Shown here: positions 1 through 7,501 of the stretch, piece after piece
How the letters are laid out: each line of letters begins with the position of its first letter
Position numbering within the stretch: the stretch's first letter is position 1
Source of the DNA: JBEIQE01 sp040376705
Lineage (GTDB): Bacteria > Pseudomonadota > Alphaproteobacteria > UBA2400
Direction of reading: 5' to 3'
Assembly (NCBI GenBank): GCA_040376705.1
Contig: JBEIQE010000010.1
Coordinates: 21,227 to 85,226, forward strand
Length of the DNA: 64,000 bases
Position numbers and translations under genes: made by a program
The notes under the pieces: model-generated
What the model was told of the DNA's origin: nothing
Seen by the model: only the letters and a program-made list of their open reading frames with translations
Databases searched by the model: none

Positions 1-1415
1 GCAATACGCGGGAAGTTATGGTCTTCAAGAGCAATGCCTAGCAGATAAAGCAGGCCAAGCGCGATGCTGCTGAGCAGGGCCCAAAAGAGCGGTGCTGCAC
101 TGCGCCAGACCAGCCAGCTTCCTGCACCGCCGTAAAGCGCTGCCAGAACAGCAAGGGTGAGCATGCGCGTATCGCCATCTGCATTCTGCCAGCTGATCAA
201 CATGAACAAATTCACAATAAGCGCCAGCCATGGGGCAAAAGCAAAATTGCGTTTATCAAACCACGCCAGAGCTACAGTACCGGCTGTGAGCAGCAGCATG
301 AGGCTGCGCTCAAGCATGCCATAACCGCTTTCAGCTGTGGCTATGCCGGTCAGCACGGCGGCGGCACCAAGAATGGCAAGATTGATATAGCGGCTCAGCT
401 GCTCGGTATTGAGGCCAAAGCTGCCCACGGGCAGATCGGCAGCAATACCGCGTGTGCCCTTGATCGCGGTTATGCAAAGGGCAATCAGGAACAGGCTGAC
501 AAAGATGAATTCGCCGCCCTTGGCGATAAAGAACAGCACACCGATAGCCCAGAGCAGGCCCAGCGGCGTGAGCAGTAAAAGCAGCGACCACCACTGCATA
601 TGCCGCAGGAACCAGAACAGGGCAGTGAAGAGTACATATATATAGGCCAGTAGCAGAGGGGTGCTGCCACTATTACTGCCCACCAGCAGTGGCGTGAGGA
701 AGCCGCCCAGCATGCCCATAATGGCGATGGGTGCGCCATGGCGTATGGCCATGATAACTGCCAGTGCGGTAATTGCAGTCATGCCGCTAAAGCCCAGTAG
801 TGGCGGAATGATTTTGTAATACGAGCTGGCAACAAAAACAGCGCAATACAGCACGGCAATACCGGCACCAGCGAGAGACTGGCCGATTTTGGCCTGTTCG
901 GGGCCAAAACGGTAGGCAGCGCCAAGCAGGCCTGCACCAAACAGCAGGCCGAGTATAACCTGCAGGCCGGGGCCAATCAGGTCCATCTCGATTGAGTAGC
1001 TCACCAGATAGAAGCCGGCAAAGGCCATAGCGATACCGCCAATCCATACCGGTAGCTTGGCACCAAAATTCAGCTCAAAGCTGTCGCGCTTTGAGCTTTG
1101 TGCCGCAGTGGCTGTAGGCATAACAGGCTCTGTGGCTAGTGCTATCGGCTCTTCATTATAAATTACAGCGGGCTGCACTGTGGCAATTGCTGGCATTGCA
1201 ACGGGAGGTTCTGCTACTGGCTGCGGCTCTGGTTTGGTAACCGGCTCGGGCTTGGCAGCTGAGTCATAGACAGCCTTCTGCGCCAGCTGGTCGATGCGGG
1301 ATGACAGGTTTTCCAGCCGCTCTTCAATCACACTCAAACGGCGTGCATGAAACCATGGCATGAAAAACGTAATGAGAATCAGCAGGCCAAGGCCAAGCGC
1401 AATAATAAATTCCAT
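1..1415 (-). CDS. DUF2339 family multi-pass membrane protein (partial, C-terminus off the left edge)
   Basis: The reverse strand is open from the ATG at 1415 to the left edge, about 471 codons. It starts with one hydrophobic segment (MEFIIALGLGLLILITFF), then a short coiled-coil-like stretch (ERLENLSSRIDQLAQ), a Pro/Ala/Glu-rich linker, and then a long series of membrane helices beginning near residue 110 with a WIGGIAMAFAGFYLV segment. That order (anchor, coiled coil, Pro-rich linker, many helices) is typical of DUF2339 proteins, which are usually 600-1000 residues, so much of the C-terminus is missing here. The function of the family is unknown. I see no operon partner: the next gene leftward is outside the window and the next rightward gene is 136 bases away on the same strand. 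Confidence 0.8.
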   Translation of the reverse strand, partial: MEFIIALGLGLLILITFFMPWFHARRLSVIEERLENLSSRIDQLAQKAVYDSAAKPEPVTKPEPQPVAEPPVAMPAIATVQPAVIYNEEPIALATEPVMPTATAAQSSKRDSFELNFGAKLPVWIGGIAMAFAGFYLVSYSIEMDLIGPGLQVILGLLFGAGLLGAAYRFGPEQAKIGQSLAGAGIAVLYCAVFVASSYYKIIPPLLGFSGMTAITALAVIMAIRHGAPIAIMGMLGGFLTPLLVGSNSGSTPLLLAYIYVLFTALFWFLRHMQWWSLLLLLTPLGLLWAIGVLFFIAKGGEFIFVSLFLIALCITAIKGTRGIAADLPVGSFGLNTEQLSRYINLAILGAAAVLTGIATAESGYGMLERSLMLLLTAGTVALAWFDKRNFAFAPWLALIVNLFMLISWQNADGDTRMLTLAVLAALYGGAGSWLVWRSAAPLFWALLSSIALGLLYLLGIALEDHNFPRI

Positions 1416-1551
1416 GGGCTCGATTATGCGGGTGCCGCTTTAGGTGGTCAAGGTCAGGGCGGCGGATGCCCGTTTGGTGTTGCGCTTGTGTTGGGCTGTT
1501 TCCAGTCGTGGTTACGAATTAATGCAAGTATGGCCTTTGCGGTTTGCGATC

Positions 1552-2052
1552 TCAGCTTGCCATATCGAGGCGGCGGGGTTGCCAGTTTTGGGCGCGGATA
1601 TCCTGCACCAGTGTGATGCCTCGGGATGATTCCACAAAGTTTTCCACTCTGTTAGCTGCACTATCGTAATAGCGCGGCGATTCTGGGTTGAGGATGTACT
1701 GCAGGTCATCAGGGTTGGTGCGGTCACCTTCGCGCGAAATGCGCCATGCATGCGGCCAGTTGGCAGTGATCCTGACCATTGTCAGATAATCGATTACCGG
1801 TCTGGCGATAAAGCCAAACACCTTGGGGATCTCGTTAGTCGCAGGCGGACGCGGATATCTGGCGCGGTGATGGCGCAGCTTGGCGATCAGCTCATCCCTG
1901 AAGGGCTCGAATAGCTGGTAGTTAGTAAAGGCAACGATCGTGACCTTGTCCAGCCGCGAGGTGCGCGGTAGGCGCTGGGCGCGTTCTTCAAAGGCTGTAG
2001 ATACCTTATGCAGCCGTGCAAACTCGGGGTTGTAATACTCGGATTGACCCAT
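1552..2052 (-). CDS. Hypothetical protein, 166 aa
   Basis: This is a soluble, basic protein with no signal peptide or membrane segment. It begins MGQSEYYNPEFARLHKVSTAFEER and is rich in Arg, Tyr and Pro. The codon use matches neighbouring core genes (GC-rich third positions), which supports its being real. I do not recognise a family. The ATG at 2052 follows an aggaac-type purine stretch about 8 bases upstream. It lies on the same strand as the DUF2339 gene and is divergent from yifB, so the 134-base gap up to 2187 should hold both promoters. Confidence 0.65.
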   Translation of the reverse strand: MGQSEYYNPEFARLHKVSTAFEERAQRLPRTSRLDKVTIVAFTNYQLFEPFRDELIAKLRHHRARYPRPPATNEIPKVFGFIARPVIDYLTMVRITANWPHAWRISREGDRTNPDDLQYILNPESPRYYDSAANRVENFVESSRGITLVQDIRAQNWQPRRLDMAS

Positions 2053-2186
2053 GGTTTTGTTCCTGTTTGAATTTTTCTTATCTAGGAATTATTTTTGGCC
2101 GATAGCAAGCAAATCCGGACTCGCTTTCTGGCATTTATGCGATAGGATGCTTGGGAACAAAAAGGCAACCAGTACTTGAGGCCCGC

Positions 2187-3722
2187 ATGATTGCTCATAT
2201 TCCCACGGTTGCTTTTGCTGGCGTCGATGTGATGCCGATTGATGTTCAGGTGCAGATTTCCCCCGGTATTGTGGGTTTTACCATCGTCGGTCTGCCGGAT
2301 AAGGCTGTGGGTGAATCGCGCGAGCGCGTGCGTGCAGCCCTGCATAGCCTTGGCCTTGCGCTGCCTGCCAAGCGTATTACCGTCAACCTTTCTCCTGCGG
2401 ATGTACTAAAGGAGGGCAGCCATTTTGATCTGCCCATCGCGCTCGGCCTCTTGGTCTCTATGGGTGTTTTGCCGCTTGAGGAAATGGCACGCTACACGGC
2501 GCTGGGCGAGCTCTCGCTTGATGGTACATTAACGAATGTGGCGGGTGTACTCCCTGCCGCGATTGATGCACTGGCCAATAGCCGCGGTATCATCTGCCCG
2601 GCAGGCTGTGGGCCGGAGGCAGCCTGGGCGGGTGATATTGATATTCTGGCAGCACCATCTCTGCTTGCGCTCATCAATCACTTTAAAGGCTCGCAGGTGC
2701 TCAGCCGCCCGCAACCCGCCATGGAGGCGGATACGCTGGCCGTCCCCGATCTTAAAGACATCAAGGGGCAGGAAACCGCCAAACGTGCACTCGAGGTGGC
2801 AGCCGCAGGTGGGCATAACATGCTGATGATGGGGCCGCCGGGCTCGGGTAAATCGATGCTTGCATCGCGTTTGCCGGGTATTCTGCCGCTGCTCGAGCCG
2901 CGTGAGGCCCTTGATGTCTCGATGGTGCATTCAGTTGCAGGGCTGCTGAAGGACGGGCGTTTGCTGCGCCACCGCCCGTTCCGCGACCCGCACCATTCGG
3001 CCTCATTGCCCGCGATGGTGGGCGGTGGTTCTCGCGTAAAGCCGGGCGAGATTTCGCTTGCGCATGGCGGTGTGCTGTTTCTCGATGAGCTGCCCGAGTT
3101 TGCGCGCTCAACGCTCGAGGCGTTGCGCCAGCCAATTGAGAGCGGCCGCGTGATGGTGGCGCGCGTCAACGGGCATATTACCTTCCCGGCGCGCTTCCAG
3201 CTGGTCGCCGCCATGAATCCCTGTCGCTGCGGCCATATCGATGATGCTGCTCTTGCCTGCGGAAGAGTACCTAAATGCGCGCTCGATTATCAAAGTCGCA
3301 TCTCCGGCCCGCTGTTCGACCGTATCGATTTACATGTCGATATGCCTGCCGTGCCACCGCTCGAGTTGGCACGCATTCCGGCGGGCGAAGATAGCGCCAC
3401 AGTTGCGGCGCGTGTGCTCAAGGCGCGTGAGGTGCAGGCTGCACGCTATGCTGCCCATAATGATAAAGGCCGCGCCATTCGCACCAATGCCGATGCTGAG
3501 GGCGAACTGCTTGAGGCTGTAGCTGAAATGGATACTGTGGCGCGCAGCCTCCTAGTTGATGCAGCTGAAAAACTTAAGCTTTCTGCCCGTGGCTATCACC
3601 GTGTGCTGCGCGTGGCGCGCACCGTGGCTGATCTTGAGGGCGCGCGGATTATAAGCAATATCCATATGGGTGAGGCACTATCGTATCGTCGTATCTCTCC
3701 TGCCATGATGAAGGCGGCATGA
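2187..3722 (+). CDS. yifB: YifB/ComM family Mg-chelatase-like AAA+ ATPase
   Basis: The 511-residue product has the three-part ComM/YifB layout: an N-terminal Lon-protease-like S5 fold (GFTIVGLPDKAVGESRERVR), a central Mg-chelatase AAA+ domain with Walker A GPPGSGKSML near residue 216 and a Walker B-type FLDELPEF, and a C-terminal helical domain (SARGYHRVLRVARTVADL). A Cys-containing insert (NPCRCGH and later CGRVPKC) sits near residue 345, as is usual in the family. ComM homologues are hexameric branch-migration helicases used in natural transformation; whether this organism is competent is not shown here. I chose the ATG at 2187 over the TTG at 2151 because family N-termini begin right before this point. 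Its stop overlaps the next gene. Confidence 0.92.
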   Translation: MIAHIPTVAFAGVDVMPIDVQVQISPGIVGFTIVGLPDKAVGESRERVRAALHSLGLALPAKRITVNLSPADVLKEGSHFDLPIALGLLVSMGVLPLEEMARYTALGELSLDGTLTNVAGVLPAAIDALANSRGIICPAGCGPEAAWAGDIDILAAPSLLALINHFKGSQVLSRPQPAMEADTLAVPDLKDIKGQETAKRALEVAAAGGHNMLMMGPPGSGKSMLASRLPGILPLLEPREALDVSMVHSVAGLLKDGRLLRHRPFRDPHHSASLPAMVGGGSRVKPGEISLAHGGVLFLDELPEFARSTLEALRQPIESGRVMVARVNGHITFPARFQLVAAMNPCRCGHIDDAALACGRVPKCALDYQSRISGPLFDRIDLHVDMPAVPPLELARIPAGEDSATVAARVLKAREVQAARYAAHNDKGRAIRTNADAEGELLEAVAEMDTVARSLLVDAAEKLKLSARGYHRVLRVARTVADLEGARIISNIHMGEALSYRRISPAMMKAA

Positions 3723-4483
3723 GGATCATGACCATCGAAATCCCTAAAATATATACTGCTGTCGCCAAACACCTCGAGGGCTATGCCAAACAGGCTGGCA
3801 AAATCATGCTGCTTTTGCAGCCGGATGAGCAGGCGATCAAGCGTAAAACCAAAGTGACCTTTGAGCCGTTTGAGGTGCAGAGCCTCTATAACATCCTTAA
3901 CCCTGTGGTTGAGGGCAGGCAGCTGCGCTACCTCTTGGCGGGCGTGCAGGAAAATCTGGTACAGCCGATTATGGCGTTTCATCTTTATGAGTTGCATACG
4001 GTCATTCTGGGGGTGAATAGCGTGATGGCGCATAACCCTGCCGCCATGCGCACTGCGCAGTTCCGTACCGCGCTTGAGGTCATAATTACGGGCAGCCAGT
4101 TACTGGCGCTTATGGCACGACATGCCAGCAAGGTACTGGGCATTAAAAATGCCATGCCGATTATCATGGCCAGTATGGGCAACGTCATTAAAGAGGCGGA
4201 CCTCACGCAACAGGTGGTCGATACTGTCAGCAAAAAAATCAAGGCCGAGGTCGATAAATACCAGCGTGATGCGCGCGCCCTGGTACAAGAGTGCATTAGT
4301 GTTTCAGCCAATGCACCAGCGCTGCAGACAGCACTGGGTACCAAGCTGCCTTATAATCCTTTGCCATTGTTTGTGACCTACGATGGGCATTTCAAAGGTA
4401 AGACTATCAACACTATCTGGCTGCCCGACAGTGTGGCCCTGCCAATTATGCAAAAAGCACAAGCTGTAATGCAGAGCGCTTGA
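3719..4483 (+). CDS. Hypothetical protein, 254 aa, translationally coupled to yifB
   Basis: The ATG at 3719 overlaps the yifB stop in an ATGA, so the two are very probably cotranscribed and coupled. The product appears soluble and mostly helical with no signal peptide. It contains a hydrophobic helix around residues 115-160 (ALEVIITGSQLLALMARHAS) and an amphipathic Lys/Glu-rich stretch (VSKKIKAEVDKYQRDARAL). I do not recognise a family. The tight overlap with a DNA-processing ATPase is the only functional hint. An in-frame second ATG at 3728 (MTIEIPKIY) is a possible alternative start. Confidence 0.72.
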   Translation: MRIMTIEIPKIYTAVAKHLEGYAKQAGKIMLLLQPDEQAIKRKTKVTFEPFEVQSLYNILNPVVEGRQLRYLLAGVQENLVQPIMAFHLYELHTVILGVNSVMAHNPAAMRTAQFRTALEVIITGSQLLALMARHASKVLGIKNAMPIIMASMGNVIKEADLTQQVVDTVSKKIKAEVDKYQRDARALVQECISVSANAPALQTALGTKLPYNPLPLFVTYDGHFKGKTINTIWLPDSVALPIMQKAQAVMQSA

Positions 4484-4557
4484 CGGCAGCTATGATTGGG
4501 GCGAACTTCCACGGGTATAAATAGTACAGCGTGGTCTTTCAAACCGTCAGGGCATGC

Positions 4558-5151
4558 ATGCGCACTATTGCAGGATATGGCAGCAAAAGAGGCTTCAATC
4601 TGGTTGAGGCCGCTGTTGTGCTGGGTATCATCGGGCTTGTGATTGGCGGTATCTGGATTGCGGCCAGCCAGATTGCGTTCCATTCGCGCATGAACAATAT
4701 CAGTCAGGGTATTTTACAGCTCGCGCAGGCCACTACACGCCTGCTACAGGATGGTAATTATCCGCAATGGAATACGGGCAGTATTGGCGGTATTGTCGAG
4801 CTGGCGAATAGATCCGGCGCCGCACCCGGCAGCTGGCGGGTAGAATCGCAAAGCTTCATTACACCAGATGGTGTAGTTGTGGGCATGCTCACACAGTGCT
4901 GGGGCAGCTATCCTTCGGCCCTCTGTCCGGTACTCAATATTCTGGTGACGGTTGATGCGAAAGCGTTTGATGCAGCTGCCTGTACCTGGCTGTTGCGCCG
5001 CTTCCTGGGTATGGCGCGCGATAATACCCTCGTCCGGCGTATTCAGCTCGGTAACCCAACGGTTTTCTATGATCCGCCGATTGATGCCACCACCGCCAGC
5101 TGCGCAGCCACCACTAATGTGCTGCAGTTCATGTTTAACCCGCGGCCTTAG
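4558..5151 (+). CDS. Orphan prepilin with type IV pilin N-terminal cleavage/methylation motif
   Basis: This 197-residue protein has a short basic leader (MRTIAGYGSKRG) followed by the cleavage/methylation motif G-FNLVEAAVVLG and one hydrophobic helix, the hallmark of type IV pilins and type II secretion pseudopilins processed by PilD-type peptidases. The Glu at +5 after the cleavage Gly is present. The globular part holds cysteines at several points (QCWGSYPSALC, AACTWLL, SCAATT), which could form disulfides as in class B pilins. A GTG at 4531 would lengthen the leader; the ATG at 4558 gives a more usual length. No pilus assembly gene is nearby. A clear paralogue lies at 32115-32720. Confidence 0.78.
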   Translation: MRTIAGYGSKRGFNLVEAAVVLGIIGLVIGGIWIAASQIAFHSRMNNISQGILQLAQATTRLLQDGNYPQWNTGSIGGIVELANRSGAAPGSWRVESQSFITPDGVVVGMLTQCWGSYPSALCPVLNILVTVDAKAFDAAACTWLLRRFLGMARDNTLVRRIQLGNPTVFYDPPIDATTASCAATTNVLQFMFNPRP

Positions 5152-5164
5152 CTCTAGTAGTTAC

Positions 5165-5533
5165 TTAGCTCAGGTCATTAACCAGCAACGGCCCCAGCGG
5201 TTTACCGCCAACGATATGCACGTGCAAATGCGGTACTTCCTGATGTGAGTGCGGGCCAGCGTTAGACAGCAGGCGATAGCCGCTTTCAGTAACACCTGCC
5301 ATTTCGGCAACCTTGCCGATGGCGCGAATGAAGCCGGTAATCTCAGCATCGCTTGCCTTGGCCGAAAAATCGGCGAAGGAGATATAAGCCCCCTTGGGAA
5401 TGATCAGCACATGCGTGGGCGCCTGCGGGTTGATATCGGGAAAAGCCAGCGCAAACTCATCTTCATAGAGCTTCTTGGCGGGAATCTCACCGCGCAGGAT
5501 TCTGGCAAAGATGTTATTGGGATCATAGGTCAT
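5165..5533 (-). CDS. HIT family protein (Hint-like purine nucleotide phosphoramidase)
   Basis: The 122-residue protein has the HIT fold signature: N-terminal IFARILRGEIPAKK, central HVLIIPKGAY, and the C-terminal histidine triad HLHVHIVGG with the catalytic His in the middle. Hint-type enzymes hydrolyse AMP-lysine and related adenosine phosphoramidates; the exact cellular substrate is not settled. It lies ten bases downstream of hisA on the same strand and is likely cotranscribed, an arrangement seen in many alphaproteobacteria where a HIT gene ends a his gene group. Confidence 0.92.
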   Translation of the reverse strand: MTYDPNNIFARILRGEIPAKKLYEDEFALAFPDINPQAPTHVLIIPKGAYISFADFSAKASDAEITGFIRAIGKVAEMAGVTESGYRLLSNAGPHSHQEVPHLHVHIVGGKPLGPLLVNDLS

Positions 5534-5543
5534 GGCGTGCTCC

Positions 5544-6284
5544 TTAAACTTTTTCTTGCTGATCGCCTGCTGCCTTCAGGGCCTGTGCCGGGTCAACCCG
5601 GCCATCATACAGCGCGCGGCCACAGATAACACCAATGATGCCACTGGTCTGGTGTTCGCGCAGCTCTTCGATATCCGATAGCGAGGCGAGACCGCCGCAG
5701 GCGATGAGTGGGGTGGTGAGGGCGAAGGCCAGATCGGCAATCGCCTCAACATTAATACCGCTGAAAGTGCCCGAGCGGCCGATATCGGTATAGATAATCG
5801 CTGCAGCGCCTGCATCTTCAAAGCGCAGTCCCAGTTCCATGGCTTTCATCTCGGTGGTCTGGGTCCAGCCGGAGAGGGCCACCTGACCGCCTTTGGCGTC
5901 GATTGACACAACCACCCGACCTGGAAAACGCGCACAGGCCTCACGCACCAGTGCAGGGTTCTTCTGCGCAATTGTGCCTACGATAATACGGTTCACGCCA
6001 CGCTCGAGCCAGAACTCCATGGTCTTGAGATCGCGAATACCGCCGCCCAGCTGCACCGGCACGGTGACGTTCTTTAAAATTGCTTCAACCGCTGCCGTAT
6101 TGTGCATTTCGCCGGTAGTGGCGCCATTCAGGTCGACCAGATGCAGCCACTTGAAGCCCTGCTGTTCAAACTTCAGTGCTTCGGCCACGGGGTCGAGTTC
6201 ATCTACCTGCACGGCCTCGGCGGCGCCGCGCACATAGCGTACAACATGGTTATCTTTAAGGTCGATGGACGGGAAGAGGATCAT
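5544..6284 (-). CDS. hisA: HisA, ProFAR isomerase (histidine biosynthesis)
   Basis: The 246-residue TIM barrel begins ILFPSIDLKD with the catalytic Asp in the first strand and carries the second catalytic Asp in IIYTDIGRSG; two phosphate-binding glycine motifs are visible (LGGGIRD and ACGGLASL). It isomerises the aminoaldose ProFAR to the ketose PRFAR, the fourth step of histidine synthesis. Length is normal for the family. The start ATG overlaps the stop of the GNAT gene upstream (ATGA), so GNAT-hisA-HIT look like one transcript. hisF, hisH and hisE, often beside hisA, are not in this window. Confidence 0.95.
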   Translation of the reverse strand: MILFPSIDLKDNHVVRYVRGAAEAVQVDELDPVAEALKFEQQGFKWLHLVDLNGATTGEMHNTAAVEAILKNVTVPVQLGGGIRDLKTMEFWLERGVNRIIVGTIAQKNPALVREACARFPGRVVVSIDAKGGQVALSGWTQTTEMKAMELGLRFEDAGAAAIIYTDIGRSGTFSGINVEAIADLAFALTTPLIACGGLASLSDIEELREHQTSGIIGVICGRALYDGRVDPAQALKAAGDQQEKV

Positions 6285-6832
6285 GCCGCGTCATCCAGCT
6301 GGGCGAGGTCTTTGGTGAAATAGATGCCGGTAATCACTTTACCGTCAACCTCGGCATAATGCGGGTGGCGGCCAAACTCGATAAAGCCAAGCGAGCGATA
6401 AAGGGCAACCGCTGCTTCCTGTGTTTCGCGTACATCAAGGTTCACAGTCTTGAGGCCGCTGGCTTTTGCAGCCTTCAGCAGCGTCATGGTGAGCAGCTTG
6501 GAAAGGCCATGCCCACGTGCCCATGGGGCAATAAAAGTGGTGGTCAATTGCGCCGAGTGGCTTTGCGCTTCGTTATTCTTGGGCGGGCGCACGATTTGGG
6601 CCGAGCCGCAGATGACGCCATCAAGCCGCGCAACAAATAACCGGCGGTCGGGCACCACCAGTACACCCTTCCAGTAACGCTCCATCGCATCGCGCGCGGG
6701 TACGTGCAACCAGCCAAAGCCGCCGCCTTCGCGAATGGCTGCCTCAGTGGCATCGCACAGGTCGTGCAAATCGCCGCTCTTGAAGCGCTCTATGATTTCG
6801 TCGGCAGAGGGGGTGGCGGTCAGCTGTGTCAT
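6281..6832 (-). CDS. GNAT family N-acetyltransferase
   Basis: This 183-residue protein shows the GNAT core: a strand with TTFIAPWARGHGLSKLL, where the R-G-x-G-L acetyl-CoA pyrophosphate loop is visible, followed by LKAAKASGLKTVNLDVRETQEAAVALYRSLGF, the usual motif B. The N-terminal third (DEIIERFKSGDLHDLCDAT) is a family-specific extension. The substrate cannot be told from sequence. It overlaps hisA by four bases. Divergent from it, 53 bases away, is a TetR regulator that could control it, although this is only suggested by position. Confidence 0.87.
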   Translation of the reverse strand: MTQLTATPSADEIIERFKSGDLHDLCDATEAAIREGGGFGWLHVPARDAMERYWKGVLVVPDRRLFVARLDGVICGSAQIVRPPKNNEAQSHSAQLTTTFIAPWARGHGLSKLLTMTLLKAAKASGLKTVNLDVRETQEAAVALYRSLGFIEFGRHPHYAEVDGKVITGIYFTKDLAQLDDAA

Positions 6833-6885
6833 GTTTTCAATCTAACCATATTGCGCATAAAGGCAAATCTGCTTATTGAGGACGC

Positions 6886-7455
6886 ATGAGCACCCGCGAA
6901 AAAATCTGTTTTGAAGCCTTGCGCCTGTTTGTGCGCGATGGCGTATCCGGCACCACCACGCGGGCGATTGCTGCGGCCTGCGATATTGCCGAGGGCACCA
7001 TCTACCGCCATTTTTCCAGTAAGGATGAACTGGCGCTCGACCTCTTCCAGCGTAACTGGGAGGCCTTCGCCACCTATATGGAGCGTGCGGCTGCCCGTTC
7101 GGCTACCGCGCGCGAGCGGCTGGAGCAGATGGTGGGTTGGTTGGTGATTGCAGCTGAACGCCAGCCCGACCTGTTCGATTATCTGTTTATTGCGGCGCCG
7201 CATCTGGCAGGGCAGGAGCCGGCAACGGCAGCCTCACCACTCGCTTGCCTCAAGCAGGAGCTGGCCGATTTACTGCCCCCTGCCAGTATCGAGCTGCATC
7301 TCGCGCTGCTGATGGGGGGTCTTACGGGCGCCGTGAAGGCTTATAGGGTGGGGCGTGTGCCGAATCTCGAGAAGCTCAAGCCGCTTTTATTAGCTTCAAT
7401 TGCTAAAACTAATGAAAACAAGTCTTTAGATCATAATACCATAGCGGCAATCTGA
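6886..7455 (+). CDS. TetR/AcrR family transcriptional regulator
   Basis: The 189-residue protein has a typical TetR N-terminal helix-turn-helix: REKICFEALRLFVRDGVSGTTTRAIAAACDIAEGTIYRHFSSKDEL (given here in parts: TTRAIAAACDIAEGTIYRHF is the recognition region). The C-terminal two thirds is helical and variable, so no ligand can be named. It is divergent from the GNAT-hisA-HIT group and convergent with the gene at 7502. The ATG follows a GAGGACGC purine run of fair strength. Confidence 0.88.
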   Translation: MSTREKICFEALRLFVRDGVSGTTTRAIAAACDIAEGTIYRHFSSKDELALDLFQRNWEAFATYMERAAARSATARERLEQMVGWLVIAAERQPDLFDYLFIAAPHLAGQEPATAASPLACLKQELADLLPPASIELHLALLMGGLTGAVKAYRVGRVPNLEKLKPLLLASIAKTNENKSLDHNTIAAI

Positions 7456-7501
7456 CAGCCTCTGCAAAAACGCTAATCGGTTACATCAGGTATGCGCCAA
7501 T

